Assembly: GCA_020284085.1 (NCBI GenBank)
Contig: JACEVL010006441.1
Span: 947,001-1,011,000 of the forward strand
Direction: 5' to 3'
Source of the DNA: Aporrectodea caliginosa
Lineage: Eukaryota > Annelida > Clitellata > Crassiclitellata > Lumbricidae
DNA length: 64,000 nt
The translations under genes were made by a program, and so were the position numbers. Below the pieces are notes generated by a model that had not been told where the DNA came from, searched no databases, and saw nothing but the letters and a program-made list of their open reading frames with translations. Shown here piece by piece: positions 1 to 12,245 of this stretch (position 1 is the stretch's first letter; each line of letters begins with the position of its first letter).

Positions 1-588
1 CAGATATGTCATTGTAAACAGCTGCTGTGTCATGTCGTTCAAAAGTGATTTAAAATGCCTAACGCATTAGGAAACTTTTATGTAGTGCTTCTCTTGTGCG
101 TTTCTAGCGTTTTCAAGTTTCTGTAAAACGACGAGGTCATTGCTAAAGCAAATCATCAGACTCACGCTGACCTTGTTGCCATCTGGCGAATATTTATTGA
201 ATGACTGACTGGAGCTGACTTATGTAGGCATTGATATATTCCACTACGCCCATTTCGCGGGTAGCCTAGCTATGTGTACGTTTGGCTGACGTAGTGCAGC
301 CTAGCTTTATTGCGAAGAATAATTATATACGACGAGCGTCGCTTGTCGACCTCGTTGGCTCTACCACCTGGAACTTGGAATGGTTAATTGTTCTGGCATC
401 TGAATAGGTCCTATTGGGCCTCTCCAATATAAGTTCACAATCCTAAAAACTACCTCTTCTGCGGTTAGTCCTACTATATGAAGTAAATAAGTATATTCTT
501 TGATATAACCAGCTGCCAAACAGCACTCTGGTGAATAAGCATGAGCAATATAAATTCACATAAACATAAAAACATCAAAATCTATCCA
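1..588. other. Non-coding stretch, nothing recognised
   Basis: No ORF with recognisable similarity, no RNA gene and no terminal repeat was seen here. The sequence is of ordinary AT-rich composition. Confidence 0.5.
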
Positions 589-920
589 TGATTATCAGAG
601 ATTAATTTCTCGGATCTTTACTGCGGGTGGCTCGGTCGCATTATAAACGTGGAGTACAATACAACACAATACAACACATCACAATACAACTGGGGCGCGG
701 TGGTGTAGGGGTATGTTCGGTGCCTTGCAGCTGGAGGGTTGCGGGTTCGAATCCACCTCAAAGGGACCCTGGGCAAGTCCTTCACTCGCAATTGCTCATG
801 CGCTTCGGCGTGAAACTCCGATTCAGCGTTCGCGCAGTAGTCGGGAGCGCCTCTGAATGGGAAATCTGGTTGGGGCGCTATAACAAGTGTTCAAATACAA
901 TACAATACAATACAATGACC
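589..920 (+). mobile_element. tRNA-derived SINE with shared 5' flank (SINE family 1)
   Basis: The tRNA-like head begins near 692 (GGGGCGCGGTGGTGTAGGGG) and carries A-box-like (TGGTGTAGGGGTA) and B-box (GGGTTCGAATCC) promoter elements. A body containing AGTCGGGAGCGCCTCTGA follows, then a tail GGGGCGCTATAAC and (AATAC)n. The same head and body recur at 27083-27412, 52460-52685 and 56605-56760. The copy at 27083-27412 also shares about 100 bp upstream of the head (from 589 here), so the mobile or duplicated unit is longer than the SINE itself. It is a pol III type retroposon, not a functional tRNA gene. Confidence 0.85.
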
Positions 921-1016
921 GGTGAGATTGCGAGACAGATCTAATTAGTATGCGAACAACATAATTCTGACTATGAATGTTTTCCTCATTTGGTTGTCGG
1001 CATTGGCAGCACCCGG

Positions 1017-1319
1017 TCATGGCGTCTGGGGGCGTAGGCTGTAAACCGTTGGCTTCGCTGGGGGGGGGAGCAACCCATGGAGGACATGTCGTGGTGTTCC
1101 AAGAACAGCCGAAAACAGGCGGGTATCGGCAAGACGGCATAGCTGTTCGATAGTTGGGCTATCACCAGGGAGATACCGCTGACGGATTAGCCTATTCATT
1201 ACGGCTTGGAGCCTTCCCCTTCCTTGCTGCCCAGCATATCCCCACCATGCCGGGGTTGCATATAGCAGACGGGACAGCGTAGTAGCTCGCACCGCGTCGT
1301 AGAGCCTGAACCACGTCAT
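1017..1319 (-). pseudogene. Non-LTR retrotransposon (LINE) reverse transcriptase, C-terminal fragment
   Basis: The 100-residue minus-strand reading frame has the typical end of a LINE ORF2 after the RT palm: a segment reading LSRLLYATPAWWGYAG, then RLQAVMNRLIRQRYLP, then PTIEQLCRLADTRLF and HVLHGLLPP. This pattern is known from Jockey/CR1-type elements of invertebrates. The frame ends at a TGA at 1017-1019. Only the last hundred or so residues are present, so the copy is 5'-truncated, as is usual for LINEs. The 3' end runs through about 100 bp of possible 3' UTR into an (ATTGT)n tail that abuts the SINE tail near 895-917. The clade is not resolved. Confidence that it is an RT end is fairly high. 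Confidence 0.75.
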
Positions 1320-1439
1320 GAGGGTGGCGCTTACCTAGAAGCTGAACCACTTACTGGCGTGAGTGACTTTTAGCCAGAGTGGTCCGGTATACCTGGATGA
1401 AACTTGAGGGAGTTTTGGACAGTTAGTCTGACGACTAGT

Positions 1440-1930
1440 GGTCTGGAGTCTGGAGAGCGTCGCATGCTCGTAAGCATGATCCAGACACGAAACCCATAGC
1501 CGATGTTTTTGAATCATCTATCATACATTGAGCACCAATGGGCTGCACGTCCGTGACTTTGTGCCAGGCAGTGTTTAATCTAGACGTCTCTGGGGGGAAG
1601 TTCCCCCCAGGATCGAGTTTTCCCCCAGGAAAATTAAAGAGATGAAATTTTTAGAATATTGTGTTGGAAAACTCTCGATACTACCCCCCTCGAAAATATT
1701 GGTGGAAAATGGCTGTTACTACCCCTCGAAAGAAAATCCTTGGAAAACTCTCGTTACTACCCCCTCGTGGTCTGGAAAGTCTGGAGATCGTTCTTAAAAA
1801 TACTCGTTAGCATGACCCCCGCGGTCGTCAACTTTTACAATAAGCTGGATACCCCCAATCCTCAATTCCCCCCGACAGCAATGGGCTGCTAGATTAAACA
1901 CTGTGTGCCAGGGATTCATGTACTTGGATG
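1440..1930. repeat. Locally duplicated and inverted repeat patch
   Basis: A motif GGAAAACTCTCG followed by TACTACCCCC recurs at about 1666-1690 and 1743-1765, with a related part at 1705-1725. The word CTAGATTAAACACTG near 1889-1903 is the inverse of a word near 1569-1583, both next to GTGCCAGG. A GGGGGGAAGTTCCCCCC near-palindrome lies at about 1592-1608. This looks like a decayed transposon end region, but no clean TIR or TSD could be defined. Confidence 0.4.
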
Positions 1931-2846
1931 GAAATGAAGGAGGTATGAGACAGCGAGGCTGAGCGAGCGTCGAATACGCGAGCGAACCCCATTGCAAAAT
2001 TGGGGGCCTCAGGAGTCAGGAGCTTCATAAACTCGCATATACAAATGGATGGGAGTATAACTGTATAATAGGCCTTACGCGTGTTTTTCAAACTGTAAAT
2101 TGTGAGAGAGACGTACGCTTGAGTATTTAATGTTACAATGCATTAAAATGCAAATAATCGTTTTTGCTGTATCGATCGTACGGCCTCTACCCTGCTGTAG
2201 TCCCCGGAGTCAGTTGCTAATGAATTACCGACTGAGTTAATGAGTTAGCGACTGACTTAACGACTTAGTCGACTGCATGGCCGTATAGACGTGGAAACAC
2301 GTCATATTCGATTAAAACGATTGCGTGACTTTATGCAACGTAACAGTCCAACAGAAAACACTCAGCTTCAGAGCCATCAGTTCAATCATCAGTAATTTTA
2401 TAACAACGGTGCCGTATATCAGTGCAAGATTTGACACAGTAAGTTTAGTGTAGAGTGGATGATTACTTTCGATTTAGTATATTGGGCACGATGTTCGGAT
2501 GACTATTATTGTTCAAGTTATATCCATTCAAATTAGTTGCATTCCTACTGGCCCACCCTGTAGATAGCTCTATCGTCAGTAATAATTATTATCATTATAG
2601 ACAGCTCTGCTCAGCATTAGCCACTCAGGCAGGTATAGTCAGGAAAGAACTAATTAATGATCTGACATCGACTCATCGTTAGCCTATAGACTGTTAGTCG
2701 GCTGTGCTGCTCCCACCTGCTGCTGCTGCTGATGTCTTCGTGAAAAATTAAAACTCGGTTAAAACAATAAGTAAAGCATTAAGTGAACGAAATAAATGGC
2801 ACTCGGTAGCTTAGCGACTGATTTCGACTTTACTTGAGGTTTAGGC

Positions 2847-2854
2847 CGTTTTAG
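2847..2854. repeat. Target-site duplication CGTTTTAG (left)
   Basis: This 8-bp direct repeat is identical to 4795-4802 and directly borders the inverted termini of the 2855-4794 element. Eight bp is the hAT superfamily length. Confidence 0.9.
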
Positions 2855-4061
2855 CAGGGCCGTAAATCTGTTTTGAAAAGTGGGGAGGGAAAAATTCCCC
2901 TTCGGAAGTGTGTATACTTCCCTTAAGAAGTCAACGACTGAGGTTATAGTGTTAAAAATGTACCGGTATAGGTAAAACTGTAGGCCTAGTTTACGTTGCC
3001 ATATTATTTTAATCTGTTCAATGCCGTACTTTACGTTGTAAGTAGGCCGTCTACAAATGTCCATGATAACTGTCATCAATCCAGCTTCCATTTAAGAAAA
3101 AATTATTTCCATCAATCCAACTTCTATTTAAGAAAAAATTACTTCTCATCAATCCAACTTCTACTTTCACAAAAATTATTTTAATAAATCCAGCTTCTAA
3201 TTTAAGTAAGAATTATTCTCATCAATCCAGCTTGCATTTACGGAAACAATTATTTCCATTAATCCAGCTTCTATTTAAACAGAGAACTAGTTTCATCAAT
3301 CCAACTTCCATTTAATCAAACATTCCTGCATCTGCATGATTTAGTAGACATCCACTTTTAACAACTCATTTGTAAACAGAACTGTTTTCCGTTTCTGTAT
3401 TCCTTAGTGTCAAGTGTTTGTTCATCCAGTTTTAAAAATCGGCTATTCTTTTACGATGCGTTGAGTAAGGATTTAAAATATGCGCACTGCGATGATTAAA
3501 AAGTAAATTGAATAGGCCTACCGCGGAAGAAATACAATGTCAGTGAGTACCAAATAAGTGTTTTCTTATCTCCGAGGCGGAGACAAATTTTGACAACACC
3601 TCATTCAAGTCAATGTTGTCCAAGAACTCTTGGTGAACATGTGAAATTGCCACATGATTCAAGCGCTGTTGAGACTTAGTCGAGCGCAACCATGTCTTCA
3701 GTCGTTATGGCAAATTGCTTAATTTGTTTATAAAATAATATGAAATGCAGTCTCAGAAGTGAGAGTAGTGTGAACTTGTACTTACCATCGCACTTTGCAG
3801 CTGGTGACTTAAAAACGACAGCTTTATTTATCAATTTTATTTAGATCTATCTAAAATTTACTTATAATCCTGAGATCTGTATTACACTCGAATGGGGTCT
3901 CCAGATTAACTGAAAACTCTGAAAAGCCCACACACGGAATACTATGCATTTACGTAAATCTATCTACATGTAGGCCTATATATAATTATATATTATATAC
4001 ATATATATATATACATACACTCTCTCTGTCACTATTTATGTCTGTCTGTCTGTCTCTCTCA

Positions 4062-4109
<48 letters not shown>

Positions 4110-4354
4110 CACATATATGATCACAGCTGTAGGACCCCTATTAGGAATTTGCTACCCGTCTCTAATTTCTATATCCGACGACGCTCCGCAAGATAATATA
4201 TTGCTAATGTCACTTCAAAATTCCTCCCGCTTCGAATTTACCGTGGACCATAATCTATCTTTTGACACCCAACTTTACATGTGGTAGCTTTCACTCAGGC
4301 ACACAGATGAGGTTTCCAGCGCCATGATTCCTCCCACCCTGAAAATTCACACTC

Positions 4355-4402
<48 letters not shown>

Positions 4403-4794
4403 AGCTGTCTTCATAATTTTGTCGTCCTGTCTCCGAACACACTCTGCTCTGTATATATACGTCTTGTAGGGTGATGCGTTGGGCTTGACCGCTTGTCACA
4501 ACATAAGTTCTGCCAGCTCTGAAGAAGGAAATCTATCTTCAGCAGCCACATTCACACCTGTTATAGCTTTCAATCCGAAAGAGTAAGGTTTCCTGCATTA
4601 TCTATGTTCCCGCAGTAAATTATCCTACTAGACGTGCACTGTTGGCAGTCGTCGATCTTGGTTGGTGACCCTAATATAAATTTATGGCACAGCTTAGACG
4701 AATTTGTGGGGAGGGAATTCCTTCACGTTCCCTCCCCAGGCTTAAAAGTGGGGAGGGAATTCCCTCCTTTCCCTCCCCGGGATTTACGGCCCTG
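2855..4794. mobile_element. Non-autonomous hAT-type DNA transposon, 1.94 kb, with perfect TSDs
   Basis: The left end starts CAGGGCCGTAAATC and the right end finishes with its exact inverse GATTTACGGCCCTG. Inside both ends lie GGGGAGGGAA..TTCCC blocks (about 2881-2900 and 4709-4780) that can fold on themselves. The element is flanked by perfect 8-bp repeats CGTTTTAG. Terminal CAG and an 8-bp TSD are the hAT hallmark. No transposase frame is visible. The interior carries a roughly 35-bp minisatellite (3064-3315), a (CA)n tract (about 4072-4104) and a (TA)n tract (about 4359-4400). The minisatellite also occurs inside two other elements of the window. Confidence 0.88.
3064..3315 (-). repeat. Degenerate ~35-bp minisatellite inside the hAT element
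   Basis: Seven or so imperfect units read on this strand as TCATCAATCCAACTTC, then TATTTAAG and AAAAATTATT. The same unit is found in the opposite orientation at 33553-33895 and 43300-43440. Confidence 0.8.
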
Positions 4795-4802
4795 CGTTTT
4801 AG
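4795..4802. repeat. Target-site duplication CGTTTTAG (right)
   Basis: Exact copy of 2847-2854 directly after the right terminus of the element. Confidence 0.9.
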
Positions 4803-5957
4803 CATCGGCGGAGGATGACAGCGTTTCCGGGTAATAGCCTATATCCTACCCATTTCTCAATTATTTGAACGGGTGAGATTGTTCATGGCCGCTGCTCTCG
4901 TTTGAATAGGTGCCACCCATTAGGCTATAAGGTACCGTGTACCTACCATGCTAGCTCTAGATTGAAATCTCCTAAATAAGCCACCATCATGATACTACTT
5001 GGCGATTGAGGCATCGAAGCACACACAGGCGCTTTGACGTAGCCTACGCTCCAACAAAATGTTGCTGACCGTGCCAGCTATATATTGTATTGCATTAAAT
5101 CCGTGGCTAATGATCAAAAATATATAGATAGAATCTATTTGGAATATATAGAATCTATATCGACTATATGGGCCTATATATAGAATGAATATATATTCGA
5201 CAAATTGCCTAAATCGTTAAAGCTAGGTGCAGATCGACCTAGGCCGCTTATTCAATCAGGGCCTATAATTCGGGCCTATAATTCGGTTCCATCATATAAG
5301 CGCAGAAAATCCATGCATATAATTATATATGTAGTTGATCTATAGGCCTATATATTATGCATGTAAATCGATTGATGCTTTGGCTATTCGTCGGCTGTGC
5401 TTAGAATCTGTGTCTGCAAGTGACCTTAATTCGATGACCTTTCTTGATTAGATCAAAGTTCAGAGGATGATCAAATCAATCGCAAGACGCAGGAAGAACA
5501 GAAGAGTAGAGTGTTGCAGGCAGGCTACGAATAGTAATATGCAATAAGCTATACTGCATGGCTGTATTTACATGGGCATTAAATAGGACCCATATGGGCT
5601 CTATGCGAGTGTCATATGGGAGTATGGATCCTATAATTATGGGTTCCAAGTTAGCATGCTGGCGGTGTCGGCAGTGGAAGATTTCCGTCACTGGTTAAGA
5701 CCATCTTAACTGGGATTAATTAAGTTTTCTCAGCTAGTAAGTTCCTTCTTCCGGTGCATTCAACCACCAATCACATTCTGCCCGTAGTCTGCGCGCAGAT
5801 CTGCTCATATCCATTCTACGTGGTAGTCCTGTTATCAGATGTAATTAGCCAATACTTGCTTTACTAATAATTAGTAAAGCAATGAAATTATTTCGTTAAT
5901 TTTCGGCACGTGTATGTCTCCACCGGTTCGTCTGCTTTCGATCGGTCAGTTTTCCCA
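4803..5957. other. Non-coding stretch with an AT-rich patch
   Basis: No gene is recognised. Around 5117-5195 and 5310-5360 the sequence is rich in ATATAGA/TATATA words. Nothing else stands out. Confidence 0.45.
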
Positions 5958-5960
5958 CAA

Positions 5961-6420
5961 GGGGCCGTCCATAAATGACGTCACGCACCTAGGGGGGGGA
6001 GGGGGGTCGGAAATTTGTGACGATGTGTGACGTGGGGGAGGGGGGTCAGCCAAGTGTGACGTCACATCACGTCTGTGTAATTAAATTTAACAATTAACAA
6101 CAATTTAATCTTAAAATAACAGCTCTAATTTTGAGTATTCAAATTTTCATAATTTTTTGATTATTTTAATGTATACGGGCACCATTATTAATAATTTTCT
6201 AATTATTTAAATATTTGTCACCATAAGATTTTTAAATACTTATTACAATGACAATAAATGGGCATTGAAACATGTTTTATTATCATGTGGAAGTTTCGTT
6301 TTAGGGGGGTCAGAGCTTTGTGACGTCATTTTTCAGGGGGGTGTGACTTTTTGTGACGAAGTGTGACGCGGGGGGTCAAAAATCGGCCAAAATAGCGTGA
6401 CGTCATTTATGGACGGCCCC
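5961..6420. mobile_element. 460-bp MITE with 26-bp perfect TIR
   Basis: The element starts GGGGCCGTCCATAAATG and ends with the exact inverse CATTTATGGACGGCCCC; the match extends over about 26 bp on each side. Short TGACGTCA-type and TGTGACG words repeat inside both ends, next to G-rich blocks. It is flanked by CAA on both sides (5958-5960 and 6421-6423), a likely 3-bp TSD. There is no coding capacity. The superfamily is not assigned; a 3-bp TSD would fit PIF/Harbinger or CACTA. Confidence 0.85.
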
Positions 6421-6423
6421 CAA

Positions 6424-8690
6424 GTCCTTCTTTAGGCCGATTAAATCTCGTAACCTCAATTGATGCATATCGCATCCACTAGGATTCAAACTAGTGTTGG
6501 TCGAGTGATGCGATCACTAGACATAACACAACACTGCCTTAAGCCATTGTAGAATAGACGTACATTTATATAACGCTCCTATCTACGTACATTTCTAAAA
6601 CACCTTAATTTTTCTACGCTTTGGTACATGATAGAGTCTCAAGAGGCAGCAATTTCGCATAGACCTATACCAATAACTGTGACGGTCGTCCAGGCAGAGC
6701 TTTTCCACAAGATCGTGAAGATGACAAGACACGACGGAAGGAATGATGAAGGGTCCATCTGGGCCGAGACAGAGGGATGAACGGAATGGGAAGTGGTCGA
6801 GAGACAGGAACACGGTTTCATCCACAGAAGTAAATAATCGTTAGAGTCTGCAGTGCGACCCTCCCATCGATTCATCTTCTCTCGAATCGGGCCGATCTAA
6901 ATGATCGCAAACGTCACTTGGATACACTTTGATTTTTGATCGATCTCTGCCAATCGGCGGTTGCTGCTGAAGTTGACCGAAAAGCAGACCGAGGATCGGG
7001 CGAACCAATCGCCATCAATCGAACGACCTCAGACAGAATGAGATCGATATCAATTTGTATCTGGTAGTAGTAATTAGACATTTGTATAGCGCTACTTAGA
7101 GCAAAACTACTCAGAGTCGATCTCTACGCTAGCTTGTATGATGCCAAGGCAAAGCAATGCACAGAAAACTGGAAGTCAGCGGTGGCGGACCCACGCACAC
7201 ACGTAGAGCCAAACCAACGGACTCCCATGCTGTGCCAACAGTGTGAAGCGACGATAGTTGGTAGCGTCTGCGGCATACGAAGACGCCATCGCCCAGTAGT
7301 CTCTCGTTGGTGGAATAATACGCTGTCCGGCTATCCGCCGGGTGCACATTGACCAGGTATTCGTTGACTGTGTGTCGGTGAATTGAAACGCCGCCAGTGA
7401 CTAACGGTCGAGGTGGCTCCACAGACCGCATTGCTCAAGCTCCGCGGAGCACGGAAATGACCCGGCTACAGACGGTATACGTAGGTTCATATAGATCCGA
7501 GGCTCACTCGCACATCAGGAAGTCCATGACAAAGAAGGCAGGTCAAGACGATATGCAGAGAAATACAGTCAGAGAGTACTAAATCCACCACGGAAACAAA
7601 AAACAATTCCGATGCACACTAAGCAACAGTAAACTCCAACATGTTGGAATTACTGTCACTGAACATTTGGCGATCGATAGACAACGGAAGGAATATCGAC
7701 CAATAGCGAGACTTCTTCATGACTTTATTTCGGCCGACTGAAGCGTTTAGTCCGGCAGACACATGTACGTAGTTTGTGCGAAATGGCCTTCCTAAAGTTG
7801 AGTCACCTAAGTACTAGGTTTTGTACGCCTAAGTACACCGCATTGTACACCTAATTGCATTGTATTGTATGCCTAAGTGCAAGGTATTGTGCGCCTATAG
7901 CTACACTGTATTGGTGACGATGTGTAACAGAGAATCTTGAATTCTTTCCAAGTATAGGAGAAAATGTTGATAAAAGCTCACAATAGAGGCAAAGTATTTC
8001 AAACATAATCGTCTTTCCGTATGAAAGATTTGCAACATTCTGTTTGGAAGAAGTGTGGCTTAGTTATAAGAGTGATGCAGGTTGTTGAATTTGAAGTGCT
8101 GCGTCTAAGAAAGCAACAAAGGTTCCAAAGAAGCAAGATCAGGGCTCCGCGTATGACGAAAATAATTAGTAAAGGACCTACTATGTTACAGATCAAATCA
8201 AGGAAAGAAATAGTAGAAAGCAGATGCGATCGTTGGCATGCGGAAGATATACAAATCATTTGACTGTTGAGCGACTTGCACTTTCTCTGAATTCATATTC
8301 TAATACGACTAAAACTTGTATTACTTGTTACTGTCTTTTCAAGCTGTTTACCCATCAATTTCATCTGACAGAAATGACTAGCATTTCAGTTAATGACGAA
8401 GTATCTGAGGGTTCCTTAATGACGATGTTGACCAAGCCATTACGATTCGCCCCCTCAGGCATTTGTTTATTGTTACTTTAATTGCATGACTGGCGCTAAA
8501 CTGGCCATATTTTGACCATCTCGCCGAGTCATTTTGTATTGATATGTAGATCATCACCTTCACAGTTTTCACTTAATGGCTTCATTACTAATCGCAAAGA
8601 ATTGCAACTGTGGTAATGAACGTCTGTCTAGCACGGTGCGTAGCGGGCTATTTCTATAAAGGGGCCTCACATTGTCAGTTGTCAGCGTAG
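6424..8690. other. Non-coding stretch, no gene recognised
   Basis: Several short open frames exist (for example minus strand 6595-6825), but none has recognisable similarity or paired splice signals. Fragments related to dispersed-repeat tails (GTATAGCGCTAC..CTCAGAG) occur near 7083-7120. A 22-23-bp imperfect repeat occupies 7807-7910. Confidence 0.4.
7807..7910 (+). repeat. 22-23-bp imperfect tandem repeat, about 5 units
   Basis: Units begin CCTAAGT or CCTAATT and end TATTGTAC/G or TTGTACG. Divergence between units is high. Confidence 0.6.
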
Positions 8691-8692
8691 GC

Positions 8693-8732
8693 TCTCTCTC
8701 TCTCTGTCTCTCTGTCTCTCTGTCTCTCTCTC

Positions 8733-8764
<32 letters not shown>

Positions 8765-8862
8765 AATATCTATCTATCTCTCTATATATATATATCTATA
8801 TGTCTATCTCTCTCTATATATATATATATATTATATATATATATATATATTATATATATAAT
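8693..8862. repeat. Compound (CT)n and (TA)n microsatellite
   Basis: CT repeats, some interrupted by GT, run to about 8765. TATC and TA repeats follow to about 8862. Confidence 0.9.
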
Positions 8863-8869
8863 TGACATT

Positions 8870-11800
8870 CCGTGCATTCAAGCTATTCATTGCAAGTGAA
8901 TTTTGTTCGGGTTCAATAACAACTCTGAAGAATTAAAGACTCTTAATAATTTCATAATTAAATCTTGAATATGTAGGGTAACTGGTGTTAGAACAAAACT
9001 AATCTGAAACGTTTGGAACAAGAGATTTTAAAATATTTCAAAACTCATGGAAGTCCACGACATTTTGGTTAGAGCAAAAGCTATATAAATAGTTATTGGC
9101 AGAAAGAAGCAATCTGAAAAATTCCAAGCATGTCCATCAACCAATTGTGCGCGTAAATTCAGACCGATGGGTACTGAGTTGTTTTTCGCATTTTTCTCAT
9201 AAACTAAAATCTGTGAATTGCTTCCTTTTGCCATGGCAGGGCAGTATACCGTCTCTTTTATAAGCTTTTGAAATATTTTATACCGTAGGCCTATAGGAGC
9301 AAAGCCGTTGGCGAATCATAGGGGCAAATTGACAACTAGTGACTTGTGTCTCAGGAGCAAATCTAGTGTGCTCTTCAGATTTACATTGAATCTTACACAA
9401 GGCTTGATTGTCGATCTACAGTGTCTCGACCTGCCCTTAATGTGTGTCAGTTTGGCTACTCTCTTACCTTCAAAGCACACAATTAACTACTTTCAACGAC
9501 GTCTAGGGTTTAAAATTACAAGCTTAAGCGTTGGTCTTTAATCTGGATGCCGAACTTCTCTCTATCGACCGCAAAGACTTTCGACTCTTCTTCAAATCCA
9601 AGTCAAGTTTCGAATGGCGCCTGCAACAAGCCCTTCAGGCTTCTGTCACATAGTCATGAGGACAGCTACGAAAGTCAAGCCCTGCACAAGAATGAGAAGG
9701 AGAGCCAGAGAGAGAAGGAGAAAGGGAGAGAAAGTATGAAGAGCAGAGAAGTAGCAATACAAGTGGACATAAAATTAATGCATAGCATAGATGATATGAG
9801 ATAGACCCTATAACTTGCAGACAGACAGACAGCGTGCATTTGCGACTGATACTCTCACCTGGCTGTCCAACAATCCACTCGGTCCAATTAATAAATAATA
9901 TATCAATATTTATTATACATGTCAATTGTGTGCATGCATTCTGCTTTGACAGTGTCTGTCTGGATGAGTCGTCGTTCGTCCATTGCTCTATCTCCAGAGA
10001 GTGGTCATCGTCTCCTTGCCCAGCGCCGTCCAGTCCAGACACCTGTTCTCATCCTCCCCACTCCCAACCGTAACTCACAATGACACCAGGTCGTCGGCGA
10101 ATTACAAAGCGTCTACCGATCGGATGTAGGACACCGTTCTCCAAAATTGTCCTTTAGGTATACGGTGGCACATTGGGGACTACGAGATCATTGCCTCGCC
10201 CATCTGGCGCTTTTAGAGCTCTTAGACTATTGGCTTCTTTGTTCTTAAATGGCTTTTGTTACACATATCAGAGAAATCTGCCACGACTTTTGAATCGGCG
10301 AACGACCAGCATTGTCTCGCGTTTTGTTCGATAGCTTTATTATTAAAAATTTAGTCGTTGGGCATCGATCGATTCGGCTCGCTATCAGATATCCTCTTCT
10401 TCTGCGTTTCCATGTTTCTTATTTATACATATGGGCCTGTTGTTTCGTTACTATTAATCATAGTATGTTACTTTGCGTCATAATATTATAATTTCATTAT
10501 GTTTTCACTCCTTACATTTTATCAGTAATTCCGCACATTATAGCATTATTATGCCTCGTGTTCTCTTGATACTCTTGAGTTTAGTATTTGAATCGAACTG
10601 TTTAGACTCAAAGTTTATCATATTATTTCAGCCTAATTTCTCAAGTATTCTCAAGTATAGGTCGTCTTTTGTAGCTTTCAAAACTTAACGACTGTAGGCC
10701 TATAGGCCTAAACAGTTTACTAAGCCCTGTTCCTCGGTGCAACCATTAATTTATTCTAAATAGGTTTGAAATTATTACTGCAAGTCACAATGTACACTTT
10801 ATTGTCATAGAAGTAGCAAGCTTGAATCGGTTTATATCGTTCTCGAAATAACTCTTGATGTATCAGTTTAACGACTACAGTGTACTAAAAGTGACTGGGA
10901 AACCAACGCAGCTCGTCGTTTTAATGTTAATAATTATAGCCTACTACTTTGCTATGAGCTTATTCAATTGTGTTCGTTGACTTGTTGTCTCATATGGAAC
11001 CTTTCAGTGTCAATTTTACATGTACATAGTGAATTTCTTGATGTGACCTCGTCTGAGCATAAGTAGGACTAACACCATCCGCGTGTTATCTATAAGTCGG
11101 TGGTCGATGTAAGTGAAGCCAGATGTTGAACAAAGTCTTGTAGCTCAGGCTTCTCCATCTAATCTTCGTTCAGTTTTTTTACTAGGTTCGTTTGCTTCTT
11201 ATAGTACGATTCTTATCCAGAATAATTTAAGAATATTATTTAAATTTCCCCAACTTCCCCCACTATAGTGAAATTCATTCAGAAGACTTAAAGCGCCCCT
11301 CCAAGATAACCTACTCTGAGGCGCTCTCCATCCAACTCCGTCGATAAAGAACAGTTTTCAGATTTTTGTAAAAGGTGTATGCAGAGTCTCTAGCTAAAAG
11401 AACACGCAGATCTGAAGGAAGATTTGTACACGTGGTCGGCCCAACCACTGAGAAGACACGACGTTGCATCTTTGAAGTGCACGCAAAGGGAACAACAAGT
11501 TCGCCACGAGATGCAGAACGAAGATTTCTGCGGGCAGCGAAACCTGAGGTGGGTAAACAGAACTCGCGCAGGTAGGCTGGAGCACTACCTGACTGACACT
11601 AAAAATATCAGCAGTAAGTCTAGAAATGTAGTAAGCTTATTTTACTTTTGAAAGTAGGCCTATATGCAAGCGGGTGGTCGCTGCAGCTCAGTGTACGGCT
11701 TCTTACTCTACCAGCATGCCTGCATTGGGCCCATTATATGACCCATACTGGACCCCGTTTATGGTGAATTATGCTCAGTAGAAGATCCGCTGACATTACT

Positions 11801-12120
11801 CATAATAATAGTCGACCATGCAACGTCCCAACCTGAAATGCAGTTCTTTCTGCGCTGGTCTCCACACCATTTAGACAAACGAGTCTGTATGCGCTGAGAG
11901 TTCTATATAATGTCCATTGGCATGCTGGCAGGGTAGAAAACACGCAAACAATTTTATTAGCTGATGACTGCCTGCAGTGGGTTGTACATATTGGCAGGCT
12001 GTTCAAGCACAAGGCCTTCATTCTTCATCCGGATCTCTTCGTGTGAATTGGTCAGTTCGTTGTCCAGTCATGCAATCAGTTGCCTAAAGAAATGTCGTCC
12101 CTCTGTTTAACTGATTTTTT
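8870..12120. other. Non-coding stretch, no gene recognised
   Basis: The open frames here are short and unrecognised. A block at about 11285-11580 resembles the dispersed repeat sequence at 51290-51750 in general plan: GAGGCGCTCTCC followed by a GAAGA-rich segment. It is therefore more likely repeat-derived than genic. Confidence 0.4.
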
Positions 12121-12149
12121 GCGCGTCACTCTGAAGGTCCATCCGTTGA

Positions 12150-12245
12150 CGCCTTTTGTTAGTTGCTGTTTAACGACACTGTGTCATAACATAGATGGTT
12201 AGCGTCGCTCTCCTCCTTTCTCCAGGCTTGGGACTGGCACTGCCA
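12150..12245 (+). repeat. Dispersed repeat, copy 1
   Basis: It contains CTGTTTAACGACACTGTGTC, then GATGGTTAGCGTCGC, TCCTCCTTTCTCCAGGC and TTGGGACTGGCACTGCCAGAG. A diverged copy lies at 47087-47172 in the same orientation. Its class is unknown; it may be part of an old retroposon. Confidence 0.65.

Noticed and set aside
692..780. Functional tRNA gene
   Set aside because: A and B boxes are present, but the stems do not pair as in a true tRNA and the sequence is repeated in the window with a SINE body and tail.
6595..6875. Overlapping minus-strand frames of 76 and 78 codons
   Set aside because: Two frames compete over the same DNA with no similarity to known proteins. Coding character is not better than background.
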